Numbered from the stretch's first letter, positions 1 to 8,236 are shown. The stretch: 21,025 nucleotides of DNA from JALEGB01 sp038530925 (GCA_038530925.1 JBCBCG010000056.1:1-21025); one strand, 5' to 3'. Numbers and translations are program-made. The notes: generated from the letters alone by a model not told the origin.

Positions 1-3000
1 ATGGCGTCTGGCGCGCCGGTCGACGCGCCAAAGCGAGGAGACCACCCCGCAGGCGCCCGCGTTTAGAAAGCCTGTCGCCAGCCCCATTTGCTCGTCCGGC
101 GCCCGGCCCAAATCGATCCGCGCCGACTCGCAGGCGGCGATCACCACAAGCCGGGCGCTCTGCAGCGGCAAGCGTTCGATCTCCGGAACGGACAAGAGCG
201 ACCCGTCCGCCATCAACAGGCCTGATCGCTCCGGCTCGCCGGCGCGCCAGACGCCATGGGCGTAGAGGCAGAGATCCGCCGCGCCCGCTTTGGAAACGCC
301 GGTCGCCAGCGCCTCAGCGACCGCCGCCGCGGGCTTGGCCCCATTGACGACGCTCCGGCGCTCGGCGTCATACGCCGCCCATGCCGGGTTCGACGCGCCG
401 GCGCCGGCGATGGCGGCGTCCGCTTCAAGGCTGGTGAGCGCCAGGAGCTCCGGCGCGGCGCCCTCGAGCGCCGATTTCGTCTTCGATTGCGCGATGAAGC
501 CCGCGGCGCTTGGAAAGAGCGATAGCCGCCAATCATCGAGCACGCGCCGGCGCCGCCCGCGCACCGCGGGCGCTTCGGCCGAGGCGAATGCGGCGGCCAG
601 CGGCGTCGCCGCCAGCACCCCTGGCGCGAGCAGCGCCAAATCCCTCGCATCCGCCTCCTCCTCGGCATCCGCGCCGGGCTCCGGCGCGCCGCTATCAAGC
701 AGGCCGAGCGCGCGCGTCAAAGGCTGCATCGCCAGCGCGCCGACCCGTTCGCAGACATCCTCGATCACCGCGTTCCAGCGGGCCACGGCCCGCGCGCTGG
801 GAAAGAGGCCGGCGCCCGCGAAGCGCTTCATGCCGATCTCCCAATCGCGCGCGATCGCCTCGGCGGCGCGGCTGGTGAGCTGCGGCGCCGGCGCGAAGAG
901 CGGCGCCGCCGCGCCGTCCGGCTCGTCGCGAGAGGTGATGATGAGAAACCCGCCTCCGATCGGCGTCGCCAAGATCGTCACAAGACGGCCGCCCGGCGCG
1001 AGCGCCTCGCGCAACGCCGCAAGCGTGGGCTGCGCGCTTTGATCGGACAAGCCCGCCGCGGCCATCGCGTCCATCAGCGCGGCCCGCGCGCGATCGCGCG
1101 CATCCGCCGCGGCGCGGCGCTCGATCTCCCACCCCGCCTCAGCGTCGCCCGCCCTGGTCGGCGCGGCGTCCTGAGCCGCCTCCTGCGCCGCGCGCCGCCG
1201 TTCGGCCACCGCGTCAAGGCGCCGAACGCTCGCGATCCAGGCGCGCCGCGCCTTCTCCAGCGGCGTCTCGCTGCCCGCCTCCAAAATGAACCGATTGATC
1301 AGCGCCGCCGTCGTCGCGAGCACCGCGCGCCCGGAGAGCACCGCCTCGAGCGCGCCGCTCGCGTCGCCGCGCTCTGCTCGGAGCAGCGCCAGGAGATCCG
1401 CGACGCCGGTGATATGGTTCAGGAGCTTTTGCTGTTCGAGCGGCGAGCCCGCCGAGGCCACGGCGGCGATGGTGTCGTCGCGCGCGCGCTCCAAGGCGCG
1501 TTCCGCCGCCGCTCCGGCCGCCGCCGTTCCGATCAGCGCGTTGGCGCGCGCCAGGGTGGTCAGAATCTCGAGCCTGAAGCCGATCGCGTGATCGAACATG
1601 CCGAGGGACTCTTCAAGAAGAGCCGCCGCCGAAGCGGCCAAAGTCCGCCGCTCCGCGCCGCTCCGCGTCTCGGCCCGGCGCGTCTCGACAAGCCCGAGCA
1701 AAAAGCGCAGGCGCGCCGACAGCACCGTGTCCTGCGCGTCGGCGTTCTGCGCGTTGGCGTCCTGCGCGTCGGCGCACGCCGCGAGCGAGTCGCGGATCGC
1801 CGCGTCTTCGCCCTCGAGCTCCTCATCGGCGTCGAAGATGATCGCCTTGTCGAGCAGCGCCAGCACGCGATTGGCCCGCGCTTTGGCCAGGCGCACCACA
1901 TCCCCGCGCGCTTCGAACACCGAAGCCGCCTCCGCCAACCGCTCGGCCGATCGCGTCAGGATCTCCGGATCGAACTCCACCATGCCGAGGAACCGTTCGA
2001 CATTCGCCAGCATCATCAGATGGCGCGCCCAATCATGGCTGCGCTCCGCGCTTTCGGAAGCGGCGACGATCTCGGCCGCATCCGCCCGCGCGCGGCGCAA
2101 AACCTCTTGGCTCTTGCGGATCTCTCCGAGGCAGCGCAGCGAGTCCGCCCGGATGGCGCGGGTATGCCAATAGGCTTGAGCGTTCGCCTCCGGATCGAGC
2201 CGCGCCAGCGCGCGCTCGGCCGCTTCAATCGCGTCCTCCAGCCGGTCCGGCGCGTCGAACGTGCCGCCATAGGTGTTGAGAATGCTGGCTTTGTTGTCGA
2301 GAAGCCGCTTCCACTCGCGCAGCTCGCTCTCCGCATCGGTCTCGGCCAATCCGGCGTCCAAGGCCTCGATCGCTTTGTCGAGATAGGACGGCTCGCCAAG
2401 AATCTCGCCGATGTTGCGCAGAATGATCGCGACGTTGTTTTGCATCCGCGCCGCGCCCTTAGGGTCGTCATTGGCGCGAAACGCGCTGATCGCGTCCTCG
2501 GCGGTGCGGAGCGCGACCTCGTAATCCTCGCGTCGTCCCGTGACGCCGGCGCGTTGCAACTCCACGCTGGAGCGGCCGAGCAGCGTGTTTGCGTAGAAAG
2601 GATGTTCATCGGCTGTCGCCTGCGCTTTAAGATCGTCGTAAATCGCGATGGCGCGGTTCATACTGTCGACGTCGTGAAAGTATCGGCCGATGCTGGCGTA
2701 GCAATGGGCGAGGTTGCTGGTGGCGAAGCGCAGAAGCCGCGCGGCTTCGGGATGCGGATCCTCACTCTTCAACGCGTCTTGCGCTGCGCGCCGCGTTTCA
2801 TCGTACAGCGAAACCGCGCGGCGATACGCCTCCCGCGCCTCTTCATCGCGCAACGCCCAGGCGAGCACTTGCCATGCATCGGCAGCTTCAAGGGCGAGGA
2901 TTGAACTGAAGGGCCGCTCGGGCTCATCCGTGGCCAAGGCCAAATGCGCGGGATGCGCCCAGACGCGCAAGGCGTCGACCAGAGCGATCGCGCGCCGCGT

Positions 3001-3315
3001 CGCCTCCGCGCGCATCGGGTCTCTGATCTTGTCGCCTGCGAGGCGGCGGAGCGCGTCGATGTCCAAGGGCGGGCGCGGCCCGGCGACGGGCTCGACGATG
3101 AGGAGCGGCGCGAAAGCGGCCTCGGCGCCGTGGGCGTCGACGAGGCGCGTGAGACGGTCGAGCCAGGCGCGGCTTTCCGCATCCTCAGGGCTGTCTTGGG
3201 CGAAGGCGGATGCGGCGTCGCCGGCGGCGATCACGCGCGCCTTTAAGCTCTGCAGCGGCTCAAGCTCCGAAGAGCCTCCCGCAGAGCCTCCTCCGGTTGC
3301 GGCGGGGTCGCTCAT
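1..3315 (-). CDS. Helical-repeat (TPR-like) protein with C-terminal CHAT protease domain, partial
   Basis: The reading frame is open for 1105 codons from an ATG at 3315 and runs off the left window edge, so the C-terminus is missing. AAGGAGG lies 7 bases before the ATG and supports this start. Residues about 150-450 are alternating Ala/Leu-rich helices typical of tetratricopeptide-like repeats (for example NLAHCYASIGRYFHDVDSMN). The C-terminal part matches CHAT domains: SLFPSAA, then YAHGVW with the catalytic His at about residue 1020, then VVIAACESAR with the catalytic Cys at about 1062, then GLATGFLNAGACGVVSSLW. CHAT domains are clan CD cysteine peptidases related to caspases and separase. 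In several characterised systems TPR-CHAT proteins act as triggered proteases, but many are of unknown role. No signal peptide or membrane segment is evident, so it is probably cytoplasmic. Its substrate cannot be read from this window, and any partner gene could lie beyond position 1. Confidence 0.88.
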   Translation of the reverse strand, partial: MSDPAATGGGSAGGSSELEPLQSLKARVIAAGDAASAFAQDSPEDAESRAWLDRLTRLVDAHGAEAAFAPLLIVEPVAGPRPPLDIDALRRLAGDKIRDPMRAEATRRAIALVDALRVWAHPAHLALATDEPERPFSSILALEAADAWQVLAWALRDEEAREAYRRAVSLYDETRRAAQDALKSEDPHPEAARLLRFATSNLAHCYASIGRYFHDVDSMNRAIAIYDDLKAQATADEHPFYANTLLGRSSVELQRAGVTGRREDYEVALRTAEDAISAFRANDDPKGAARMQNNVAIILRNIGEILGEPSYLDKAIEALDAGLAETDAESELREWKRLLDNKASILNTYGGTFDAPDRLEDAIEAAERALARLDPEANAQAYWHTRAIRADSLRCLGEIRKSQEVLRRARADAAEIVAASESAERSHDWARHLMMLANVERFLGMVEFDPEILTRSAERLAEAASVFEARGDVVRLAKARANRVLALLDKAIIFDADEELEGEDAAIRDSLAACADAQDANAQNADAQDTVLSARLRFLLGLVETRRAETRSGAERRTLAASAAALLEESLGMFDHAIGFRLEILTTLARANALIGTAAAGAAAERALERARDDTIAAVASAGSPLEQQKLLNHITGVADLLALLRAERGDASGALEAVLSGRAVLATTAALINRFILEAGSETPLEKARRAWIASVRRLDAVAERRRAAQEAAQDAAPTRAGDAEAGWEIERRAAADARDRARAALMDAMAAAGLSDQSAQPTLAALREALAPGGRLVTILATPIGGGFLIITSRDEPDGAAAPLFAPAPQLTSRAAEAIARDWEIGMKRFAGAGLFPSARAVARWNAVIEDVCERVGALAMQPLTRALGLLDSGAPEPGADAEEEADARDLALLAPGVLAATPLAAAFASAEAPAVRGRRRRVLDDWRLSLFPSAAGFIAQSKTKSALEGAAPELLALTSLEADAAIAGAGASNPAWAAYDAERRSVVNGAKPAAAVAEALATGVSKAGAADLCLYAHGVWRAGEPERSGLLMADGSLLSVPEIERLPLQSARLVVIAACESARIDLGRAPDEQMGLATGFLNAGACGVVSSLWRVDRRARRH
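1729..1773 (-). repeat. Three tandem 15-bp units inside the CHAT protein gene
   Basis: Three consecutive 15-base units (1729-1743, 1744-1758, 1759-1773) differ at only two positions. In the gene's frame they encode ADAQD, ANAQN and ADAQD (residues about 515-529). The unit is a multiple of three, so copy-number change would keep the frame. They sit in a loop-like region between helical repeats. Confidence 0.8.
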
Positions 3316-3375
3316 CTGGACGCCTCCTTGATCGCGCGCCGAAGCGCCGGAAGATCTGTGGGCTGAAATTGGATT

Positions 3376-3389
3376 TTCGCATTCGCGAA
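3376..3389. promoter_or_regulatory. Small inverted repeat upstream of the CHAT gene
   Basis: TTCGC, a 4-base spacer (ATTC), then GCGAA form a perfect 5-bp inverted repeat about 60 bases before the CHAT gene start. It could be an operator, but no regulator is adjacent and such short repeats occur by chance in GC-rich DNA. No convincing -35/-10 pair was seen in the roughly 130 bases between the tRNA terminator and the gene. Confidence 0.2.
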
Positions 3390-3445
3390 CGCGTCTGTGA
3401 ACAGGGCGCATGTTCGTAAACGCCGCGCTCTTGGCCGATGCGCAC

Positions 3446-3481
3446 AAAAAAAAACCTCGGCCGCGGAACCGCGGCGCGAGG
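3446..3481 (-). terminator. Rho-independent terminator of the tRNA-fMet gene
   Basis: Read on the minus strand, a GC-rich stem (arms at about 3455-3466 and 3469-3481, one bulged base, TT loop) is followed by an uninterrupted run of nine T (3454 down to 3446). It begins only 7 bases after the CCA end of the tRNA. This is the clearest intrinsic terminator in the window, and it separates tRNA transcription from the CHAT gene downstream. Confidence 0.92.
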
Positions 3482-3487
3482 CTTGTT

Positions 3488-3564
<77 letters not shown>

Positions 3565-3745
3565 GCAGAGGAGGGTAGGTAGCAAGCGCCGCGGGCGGTT
3601 ACAAGAGCTTATTCCGCGGCGCAGGCGCGCGTTTTTCGGGCCTGCGGGCGGGAGGCGCGCCGGCCTCGCACGGCCTTGCTTTTCCCGCATTGACGCCGCA
3701 AAGGCGGGTTTTGGCGCGCGAGCGAATGGATTGGGAGAGTGGATT

Positions 3746-4360
3746 GTGGCGATGACCGCTGGCTCCGCCCCGGCGGCGGGCGGTTCGGAGGAGGGCGCGC
3801 CGGTGCCGCGCGTGTTCTTCACCGCAGATAGTCATTTCGGCCATAAGGGCATTCTGCGCCTCTCTGCGCGGCCTTTCCCAGATGTCGAGGCGATGGATGA
3901 AGCGATGGTGGAGGCCTGGAACGCCGCGGTCGGGGCGAGCGATCTCGTTTACCATTTGGGCGATTTCTGCTTTCGAGGCTCCAAGCCCGCGGCGAAAGTT
4001 CTCGCGCGTTTGAACGGCGAGATCGTGCTGCTGCGCGGCAATCACGACAGCGAGAACACCGTGAAGCTGCCGCGATGGCGCAGCGTGCATGATCTCCTGG
4101 AGATCACGGTGGAGCGCACGCGGCTGGTGCTCTGCCATTACCCGCTGCTCGAATGGCCGGGCGCGTTCAAAGGCGCCGTGCATCTTCACGGGCACACCCA
4201 TGGCGCCGTGCCGCCGAACCGGCAACGGATGGATGTTGGGGTGGATGTGTGGGGCTACCGGCCCGTGCGGCTTGAAGACATCCTCAAGCGGCTCAGCGCG
4301 GAGCCGCCTTATGATCCGCGCAGCCACTACGCCGACGCGGCGGCGGGAGAGCCGCGCTAG
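3746..4360 (+). CDS. Calcineurin-like metallophosphoesterase family protein
   Basis: The product of about 204 residues is a compact metallophosphoesterase. It carries the metal-binding motif series in order: TADSHFGH (D28, H30), HLGDFCF, RGNHD, CHYP and HLHGHTH. These bind a dinuclear metal centre and support hydrolysis of a phosphoester. Small proteins of this type include bacterial phosphodiesterases and nucleotide phosphatases; the substrate cannot be inferred. No signal peptide is seen, so a cytoplasmic location is likely. The GTG at 3746 has GGGAGAG 6 bases upstream; an ATG at 3752 is the alternative start. The frame stays open further upstream, but that would run through the tRNA on the other strand and is not credible. 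The gene stands alone, divergent from the tRNA and converging on mlaC. Confidence 0.88.
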   Translation: MAMTAGSAPAAGGSEEGAPVPRVFFTADSHFGHKGILRLSARPFPDVEAMDEAMVEAWNAAVGASDLVYHLGDFCFRGSKPAAKVLARLNGEIVLLRGNHDSENTVKLPRWRSVHDLLEITVERTRLVLCHYPLLEWPGAFKGAVHLHGHTHGAVPPNRQRMDVGVDVWGYRPVRLEDILKRLSAEPPYDPRSHYADAAAGEPR

Positions 4361-4540
4361 CGCGGCCTTGCGCGGGCGAGATCGGCTGCGCGCTGCGCGC
4401 TGCGGAATGCGCGTGCGTGGGGCGTTGTCCGCGTTCGGCGAGGGCTCACCGAAGCGGGCGCAGCAAAATCGCACACGCCATAAGAAAAGAGCGCCGCACG
4501 CATATTCGACGCTCCTCATGTCGATGCGCCTGCGCCCAGC
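4361..4540. other. Convergent intergenic region, no gene seen
   Basis: The 180 bases between the stop codons of the phosphoesterase (plus) and mlaC (minus) contain GC-rich alternating sequence. No clear terminator with a T-run, no RNA gene and no credible small gene was found. Confidence 0.5.
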
Positions 4541-5209
4541 CTACGCGGTGGACTCTCTCAACAGCGCCACCAGCTTGTCGAAATCGCCGCCGACGCTGCT
4601 GAGGTAGCCGGACATCTCGTTCTTGAGCTGCACCACGAGCGACAAGTTCTCGATGCGCACGTCATAGAACACCGGACGGCCCTCAAGCTCGGTCACCACC
4701 CAGAGAATATCGGTCGCCTCCGCGCTCGCCGGGCGGCGGCCGATGGTCCGGACGAGCACGCGCTCCTCATCGCGCACTTTGGTGGTGGTCGAGGATTTGT
4801 AGCGGACGCTGCCGCCCTTGAAATCGCCGAAGCTTTTGACGAACCGGTTGGCCGCGAAAGGGATCAGAGCGGCTTGATAATCCGCCTTTTGCGAGTCCGT
4901 CAGGCCGCGCCAAGGGCGGCCGATGGTCAGCCGAGCGATCCGCGCGACGTCCGCCGTCTCGTTCAGGAGAGCCTCGAAACTTTGGCGCTTCTCAAGATCC
5001 GACGCCTCCGACGCGGCCAGATCCAGGATCTGCGCCGCCGTGTCCTCCACAAGAGCGTTCGCCGCCTCGACATCCGCGGCGGCCGCCGGCGCCGTCCAGA
5101 GCGCCGCGGCGAGAGCCGCGCCGATCATCATGCCCAAACCGCACCGCGCGCGCGCGCGCCAACGAGCGCCTGTTTCGCCGGCGCCCGACGCGCCTGTCAC
5201 TGTCGCCAT
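4541..5209 (-). CDS. mlaC: MlaC/Ttg2D-family periplasmic phospholipid-binding protein
   Basis: The protein (about 222 residues) has an N-terminal hydrophobic stretch ending in WTAPAAAAD, which reads as a signal peptide cut near residue 46. The mature part matches the MlaC family: EKRQSFEALLNETADVARIA, then a TIGRPWRGLTDSQKADY segment, then RFVKSFGDF, and the late VFYDVRIENLSLVVQLKNE. MlaC shuttles phospholipids across the periplasm between the outer-membrane MlaA complex and the inner-membrane MlaFEDB transporter. The start at 5209 is chosen because GGAGG lies 6 bases upstream; the ATG at 5215 directly abuts that site. It lies downstream of mlaA on the same strand with a gap of about 90 bases holding a hairpin, so the two are probably co-transcribed. 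The mlaFED genes are not in the window. Confidence 0.9.
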   Translation of the reverse strand: MATVTGASGAGETGARWRARARCGLGMMIGAALAAALWTAPAAAADVEAANALVEDTAAQILDLAASEASDLEKRQSFEALLNETADVARIARLTIGRPWRGLTDSQKADYQAALIPFAANRFVKSFGDFKGGSVRYKSSTTTKVRDEERVLVRTIGRRPASAEATDILWVVTELEGRPVFYDVRIENLSLVVQLKNEMSGYLSSVGGDFDKLVALLRESTA

Positions 5210-5230
5210 GCCCATCCTCCATCATGCAAA

Positions 5231-5257
5231 CAGCGTGGTGCGATATGCGCCACGCTG
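5231..5257. repeat. Hairpin between mlaA and mlaC
   Basis: CAGCGTGG and CCACGCTG form an inverted repeat, extended by a G-T wobble and two more pairs to an 11-bp stem with a 5-base loop. It lies about 20 bases upstream of the mlaC start on the transcript. No proper T-run follows, so it is more likely a partial terminator, processing site or mRNA-stability element than a full terminator. Confidence 0.45.
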
Positions 5258-5300
5258 CTCCTCTCGCCGCTCAGATCGTCGTTAATGAGACCGATTTGGG

Positions 5301-6035
5301 TCAAAAATCCTCAAGGTCGTCGAGGTTTTGGGACTCTCCATTGGTCACAAAGGCGCGCCGCGCGTCGAGATAGAAGGAGCGCACGGCGATATAGCTGTCC
5401 GGGCTGTCATAGAGCACGCTGTCGATCGCACCGAGATTATCGTCGCGCGCCTCCACCGCGGCCACCGCCGCGACGCCGCCGGCGATTAGAGGCTCGCCGA
5501 GGTAAGAGGTCGGCGCGAGAGCAAGATCGACGACCCGTCCGGCGGTGTGCCGCACCGTCGACGGCCCAAGGAACGGGATCTCGTAGTAAACGCCTTCGCC
5601 CGCGCCCCAGACAGCGAGGGTTTTCCCAAAATCGGCGTCTTCTTTCTCAAGCTCGAAATCGGTCGCTGGGTCGAGCAAGCCGCCCGCGCCGACGGTCGTA
5701 TTCACAGCGAAGCGCAAGAGCGTGCGGCCGGCGGATTCGAACTCCGCCGTCAGGATGTGATTCGCAAAGTCGCGCGGCGCTTCGAGATGGTTCAACGCGT
5801 TGCTGATCAACAGGCGGAACAATCCCGGCGTGACCGCGTCATAGCCTTGGCTGACGGGGCGCAGCGCATAGCGATCGAAGCCTTTGTTGAAGGAGTGGAT
5901 GCTTCGGTTGACCGAATTCTCATACGGATCGTTGATGCCAAGCGCCGCATTCTCAGGCGAATTCGTCGCGCATGCGCTTAGCCCAAGCGCCACCGCACCG
6001 ATCGCCGCCATTCGGATCGCCGCCGAAAAACTCAT
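5301..6035 (-). CDS. mlaA: MlaA/VacJ-family outer-membrane lipoprotein
   Basis: The product of 244 residues starts with a lipoprotein signal (GAVALGLSAC), giving an acylated Cys at residue 22. The body matches MlaA/VacJ: INDPYENSVNRSIHSFNKGF, LRPVSQGYDAVTPGLFRLLISN, NHLEAPRDFANHIL, RFAVNTTVGAGGLLDPATDF, then FGKTLAVWGAGEGVYYEIPFLGP. MlaA sits in the outer membrane, removes mislocalised phospholipids from the outer leaflet and passes them to MlaC, encoded next. GGAGG precedes a double ATG; the second (6035) has 7-base spacing and is preferred, with 6038 as the alternative. The C-terminal tail is acidic. It is probably the first gene of an mlaA-mlaC operon. Identification is firm; details of regulation are not visible. 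Confidence 0.94.
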   Translation of the reverse strand: MSFSAAIRMAAIGAVALGLSACATNSPENAALGINDPYENSVNRSIHSFNKGFDRYALRPVSQGYDAVTPGLFRLLISNALNHLEAPRDFANHILTAEFESAGRTLLRFAVNTTVGAGGLLDPATDFELEKEDADFGKTLAVWGAGEGVYYEIPFLGPSTVRHTAGRVVDLALAPTSYLGEPLIAGGVAAVAAVEARDDNLGAIDSVLYDSPDSYIAVRSFYLDARRAFVTNGESQNLDDLEDF

Positions 6036-6083
6036 CATCTCGCCTCCACCCGCCCGGCGATCGCGCGCCCGACCCACTTCCCC

Positions 6084-6111
6084 CTATCGGTATCGTGGGG
6101 AGGCTGACAAA
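6084..6111 (-). promoter_or_regulatory. Possible promoter for mlaA-mlaC
   Basis: On the minus strand TTGTCA is followed about 16 bases later by GATAGG, upstream of the mlaA start. The -35-like box is good and the -10-like box poor. A short inverted repeat (AACGCC-CTGA-GGCGTT) lies further upstream near 6140-6155. This is a weak call. Confidence 0.2.
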
Positions 6112-6238
6112 GCAAAAACAAGGATGGTGTTTAAACGGTAACGCCCTGAGGCGTTCGAGTAACGATCGGCCGGGCGGGCTGGCGGCGGCGTTGCCGATAC
6201 GGCGCGGAGGTCCGTCTCCCGCCCCCGCGCCGCGGCGT

Positions 6239-7078
6239 TCACTCCGCGGCGTCCAGGCGCTGCAGGCCGAAGCGGGCTTCATCGCCCGCAGGCCCCTCGA
6301 GATCGAGCGAGGAGGCGCGGATCCAGCTTTCGCGCGCCGCGTCGTCCCGGCCCAGAGCGCGCTCCGCCGCGCCGCGCTCGAACCAGGCGAGGGCCGCTTG
6401 CGGCGCGCCTGTCGTGGCGCGCGTCGCGTCCTCGAGCGCTTCGCCATAGCGCCCTTGGAGCCGCCGCGCCGCGGCGCGGAGCGTGCGCGCCTCAGCGTCC
6501 TCAGGGGCCGCGATCAGCGCTTCGGTCAGGCGGCGTTCGGCGGCGCTCATATCGCCTAAGGCCGCCGCCGCGCGCCCCGCGCCGACCAGTCCGTCGCGAT
6601 CGCCTGGGCGTAAACCTAAAGCTGCATCAAAGCATTGCGCCGCTAGGTCCGGTTGGTCGAGCCGGAGCCAGAGGTCCCCGGCGAGCCGCAGCATCGAGGC
6701 GCGCGCATCGGCGCTCAGCGCGCTGCCCGGCGTCGAGCCGAGCTCGGTGAGAATGCGCGCCGCCTCCCACTCGGCGCCTTGGCCGATCAGGGCCACCGCG
6801 CCGCAATGGCGCGCCAAAGCGCCGCCGCCGGCCGCCCGCCATTGCGCAGCCTCCTCCCGCGCGCGATCCGGGTCGGAGCGCGCGCGCTCCAAGCAGCGCT
6901 CGTAACGCGACTGCCCGGCGTCGGCGGCGGCGGGTTCCGAGAACGCGCCGCTTGTCTGCGCCGCGGCGCCGGCGCCGCCGGCGAGGCTTGCGATCACGGC
7001 GAAGGCCGCGGCGCGCCCGGCGCGGCTTTGGCGGCGGCTTCGTTGCAAGCGCGACGCAAGACTGTCACTAATCGGCAT
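6239..7078 (-). CDS. Secreted tetratricopeptide-repeat protein
   Basis: The product of about 279 residues begins with a basic stretch (LQRSRRQSRAGR), then a hydrophobic segment ending GGAGAAAQTS, which reads as a signal peptide cut near residue 40. The rest consists of helix pairs with TPR spacing, for example LWLRLDQPDLAAQCFDAALG, then DGLVGAGRAAAALGDMSAAE and RLQGRYGEALEDATRA, then WFERGAAERALGRDDAARES. TPR domains are scaffolds for protein binding, so a periplasmic or envelope adaptor role is plausible, but no specific function is recognised. GGGAGAGGA directly precedes two adjacent ATGs (7081 and 7078); the second has the better spacing. The gene is divergent from the downstream oxidoreductase and lies upstream of mlaA on the same strand with a gap of about 200 bases. 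Confidence 0.8.
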   Translation of the reverse strand: MPISDSLASRLQRSRRQSRAGRAAAFAVIASLAGGAGAAAQTSGAFSEPAAADAGQSRYERCLERARSDPDRAREEAAQWRAAGGGALARHCGAVALIGQGAEWEAARILTELGSTPGSALSADARASMLRLAGDLWLRLDQPDLAAQCFDAALGLRPGDRDGLVGAGRAAAALGDMSAAERRLTEALIAAPEDAEARTLRAAARRLQGRYGEALEDATRATTGAPQAALAWFERGAAERALGRDDAARESWIRASSLDLEGPAGDEARFGLQRLDAAE

Positions 7079-7139
7079 CATTCCTCTCCCTGCGGCGCCG
7101 CGGCTCACGGCCTGCGGCGGGCCGCCCGATCCGCGCTAA

Positions 7140-7158
7140 GCGCTCACCGCTTGAGCGC
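7140..7158. repeat. Inverted repeat in the divergent TPR/SDR intergenic region
   Basis: GCGCTCA and TGAGCGC are perfect 7-bp arms separated by CCGCT. It lies about 60 bases upstream of the TPR gene start. It could be an operator or a hairpin in the leader; no function is proven. Confidence 0.35.
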
Positions 7159-7182
7159 GAGCCGGCCCACGCAAGATTCGTT

Positions 7183-7201
7183 CGCGGCGCGAGGCGCCGC
7201 G
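7183..7201. repeat. Second inverted repeat in the TPR/SDR intergenic region
   Basis: CGCGGCGC and GCGCCGCG are perfect 8-bp arms with a 3-base GAG loop, 25 bases from the preceding inverted repeat. No T-run follows on either strand. The roughly 210 bases between the two divergent starts contain no recognisable gene and no clear -35/-10 pair. Confidence 0.35.
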
Positions 7202-7288
7202 CCGTGAATAAGCCGCTATCGCTCATCCGTCAGCGTAGTATGAAACGGAGCGCGCCGCTTGGCTTGGCGCGCAGAGGAGTGCGAAAAG

Positions 7289-8221
7289 ATGGCGGAGCCG
7301 ATCCCGATCGAAGCGCGCAGTCTGCTCTGTCTCGGATATGGCTACAGCGCCGCCGCTTTGGCGCGGCGCCTTGGGGCGCGCGAGGAAGGCTGGCGGATCA
7401 TCGGCACGACGCGCCGGCCGGAAAAGGCGGCGCGGATGGGCGCGGACGGCGTGGAGGCGCTGCTTTGCGGCGACAACGCGCATGCGCCCAGCGATGCGGC
7501 GGTTGAGGCGGCGCTGGAGCGCTGCGCGTTCCTCTTGGTCTCCGCAGGGCCGGACGCGGCGGGCGATCCGTTGTTGCGCCGTCATGGGCGCGCGGTGGAG
7601 CGGGCCGCGCCTTCGATGCGCTGGGCCGGCTATCTCTCGACCACCGGCGTCTACGGCGATCATCACGGCGCCTGGATCGACGAGACCGCGGCGCTGACGC
7701 CGGCGACGGAGCGGGGGCGGCACCGTGTTGAGGCCGAGAGCGCCTGGCGCGCCGTGGAGGAGCGCCATGGTTTGCCGCTCCATATCTTTCGTCTCGCCGG
7801 GATCTACGGGCCAGGCCGCGGCCCGTTCGCCAAGCTGCGCGGCGGGACGGCGCGGCGCATCGTGAAGGATGGGCAGGTTTTCAGCCGCATTCACGTCGAC
7901 GACATCGCCCAAATTCTTGAAGCCTCGATGCGCCAGCCGCGGCCGGGCGCCGCGTATAACGTCTGCGACGATGAGCCGGCGCCGCCGCAAGACGTGATCG
8001 CCCACGCCGCGGCGCTCCTCGAAATGACGCCGCCGCCGGAGACGCCGTTCGAAGAGGCTGCGGCCACGATGACGCCGATGGCGGCGAGTTTTTATTCGGA
8101 ATCAAAGCGCGTCTCGAACGCGTTGATGAAGCGGGAGCTTGGCGTGACGCTCGCCTATCCGACCTATCGCGAAGGCTTGTCCGCGGTGCTGGAGGCTGAA
8201 GCCGCCGCGCCGCCGCGCTGA
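7289..8221 (+). CDS. Atypical SDR-family NAD(P)-binding oxidoreductase/epimerase (YeeZ-like)
   Basis: The product of 310 residues opens with a nucleotide-binding beta strand and glycine loop (LLCLGYGYSAAALARRL). It then follows the layout of extended/atypical SDR proteins: a GTTRRPEK cofactor-selectivity segment, YLSTTGVYGDHHGAWIDETA, HIFRLAGIYGPGRGPFAKL, SRIHVDDIAQILEASM and AYNVCDDEPAPPQDVI. The usual Tyr-x-x-x-Lys catalytic pair is not evident after the STTGVYGD segment, as in other YeeZ-like members. The substrate is unknown. The start at 7289 has AGGAG 9 bases upstream; the frame is open a little further but without a better site. It converges on the photolyase-like gene with only 15 bases between the stop codons. 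Confidence 0.85.
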   Translation: MAEPIPIEARSLLCLGYGYSAAALARRLGAREEGWRIIGTTRRPEKAARMGADGVEALLCGDNAHAPSDAAVEAALERCAFLLVSAGPDAAGDPLLRRHGRAVERAAPSMRWAGYLSTTGVYGDHHGAWIDETAALTPATERGRHRVEAESAWRAVEERHGLPLHIFRLAGIYGPGRGPFAKLRGGTARRIVKDGQVFSRIHVDDIAQILEASMRQPRPGAAYNVCDDEPAPPQDVIAHAAALLEMTPPPETPFEEAAATMTPMAASFYSESKRVSNALMKRELGVTLAYPTYREGLSAVLEAEAAAPPR

Positions 8222-8236
8222 TGAGGGCGCGGGCGC

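Noticed and set aside
1039..2904. Plus-strand open frame of 621 codons
   Set aside because: It is antisense to the CHAT gene. Its translation is Arg/Ala-rich without recognisable domains, whereas the minus frame gives coherent helical repeats and a CHAT domain.
3295..3302. GGTTGCGG resembling the tRNA 3' end, as a possible attachment-site repeat
   Set aside because: Only 8 bases match and they lie inside the CHAT coding start; too short to support integration.
3260..3445. Minus-strand frame of 61 codons spanning the CHAT gene start
   Set aside because: Arg-rich, no family features, and it overlaps the well-supported start and ribosome site of the CHAT gene in another frame.
3599..4519. Minus-strand frame of 306 codons antisense to the phosphoesterase
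   Set aside because: No family signatures; a GC-rich shadow of the metallophosphoesterase motifs on the other strand.
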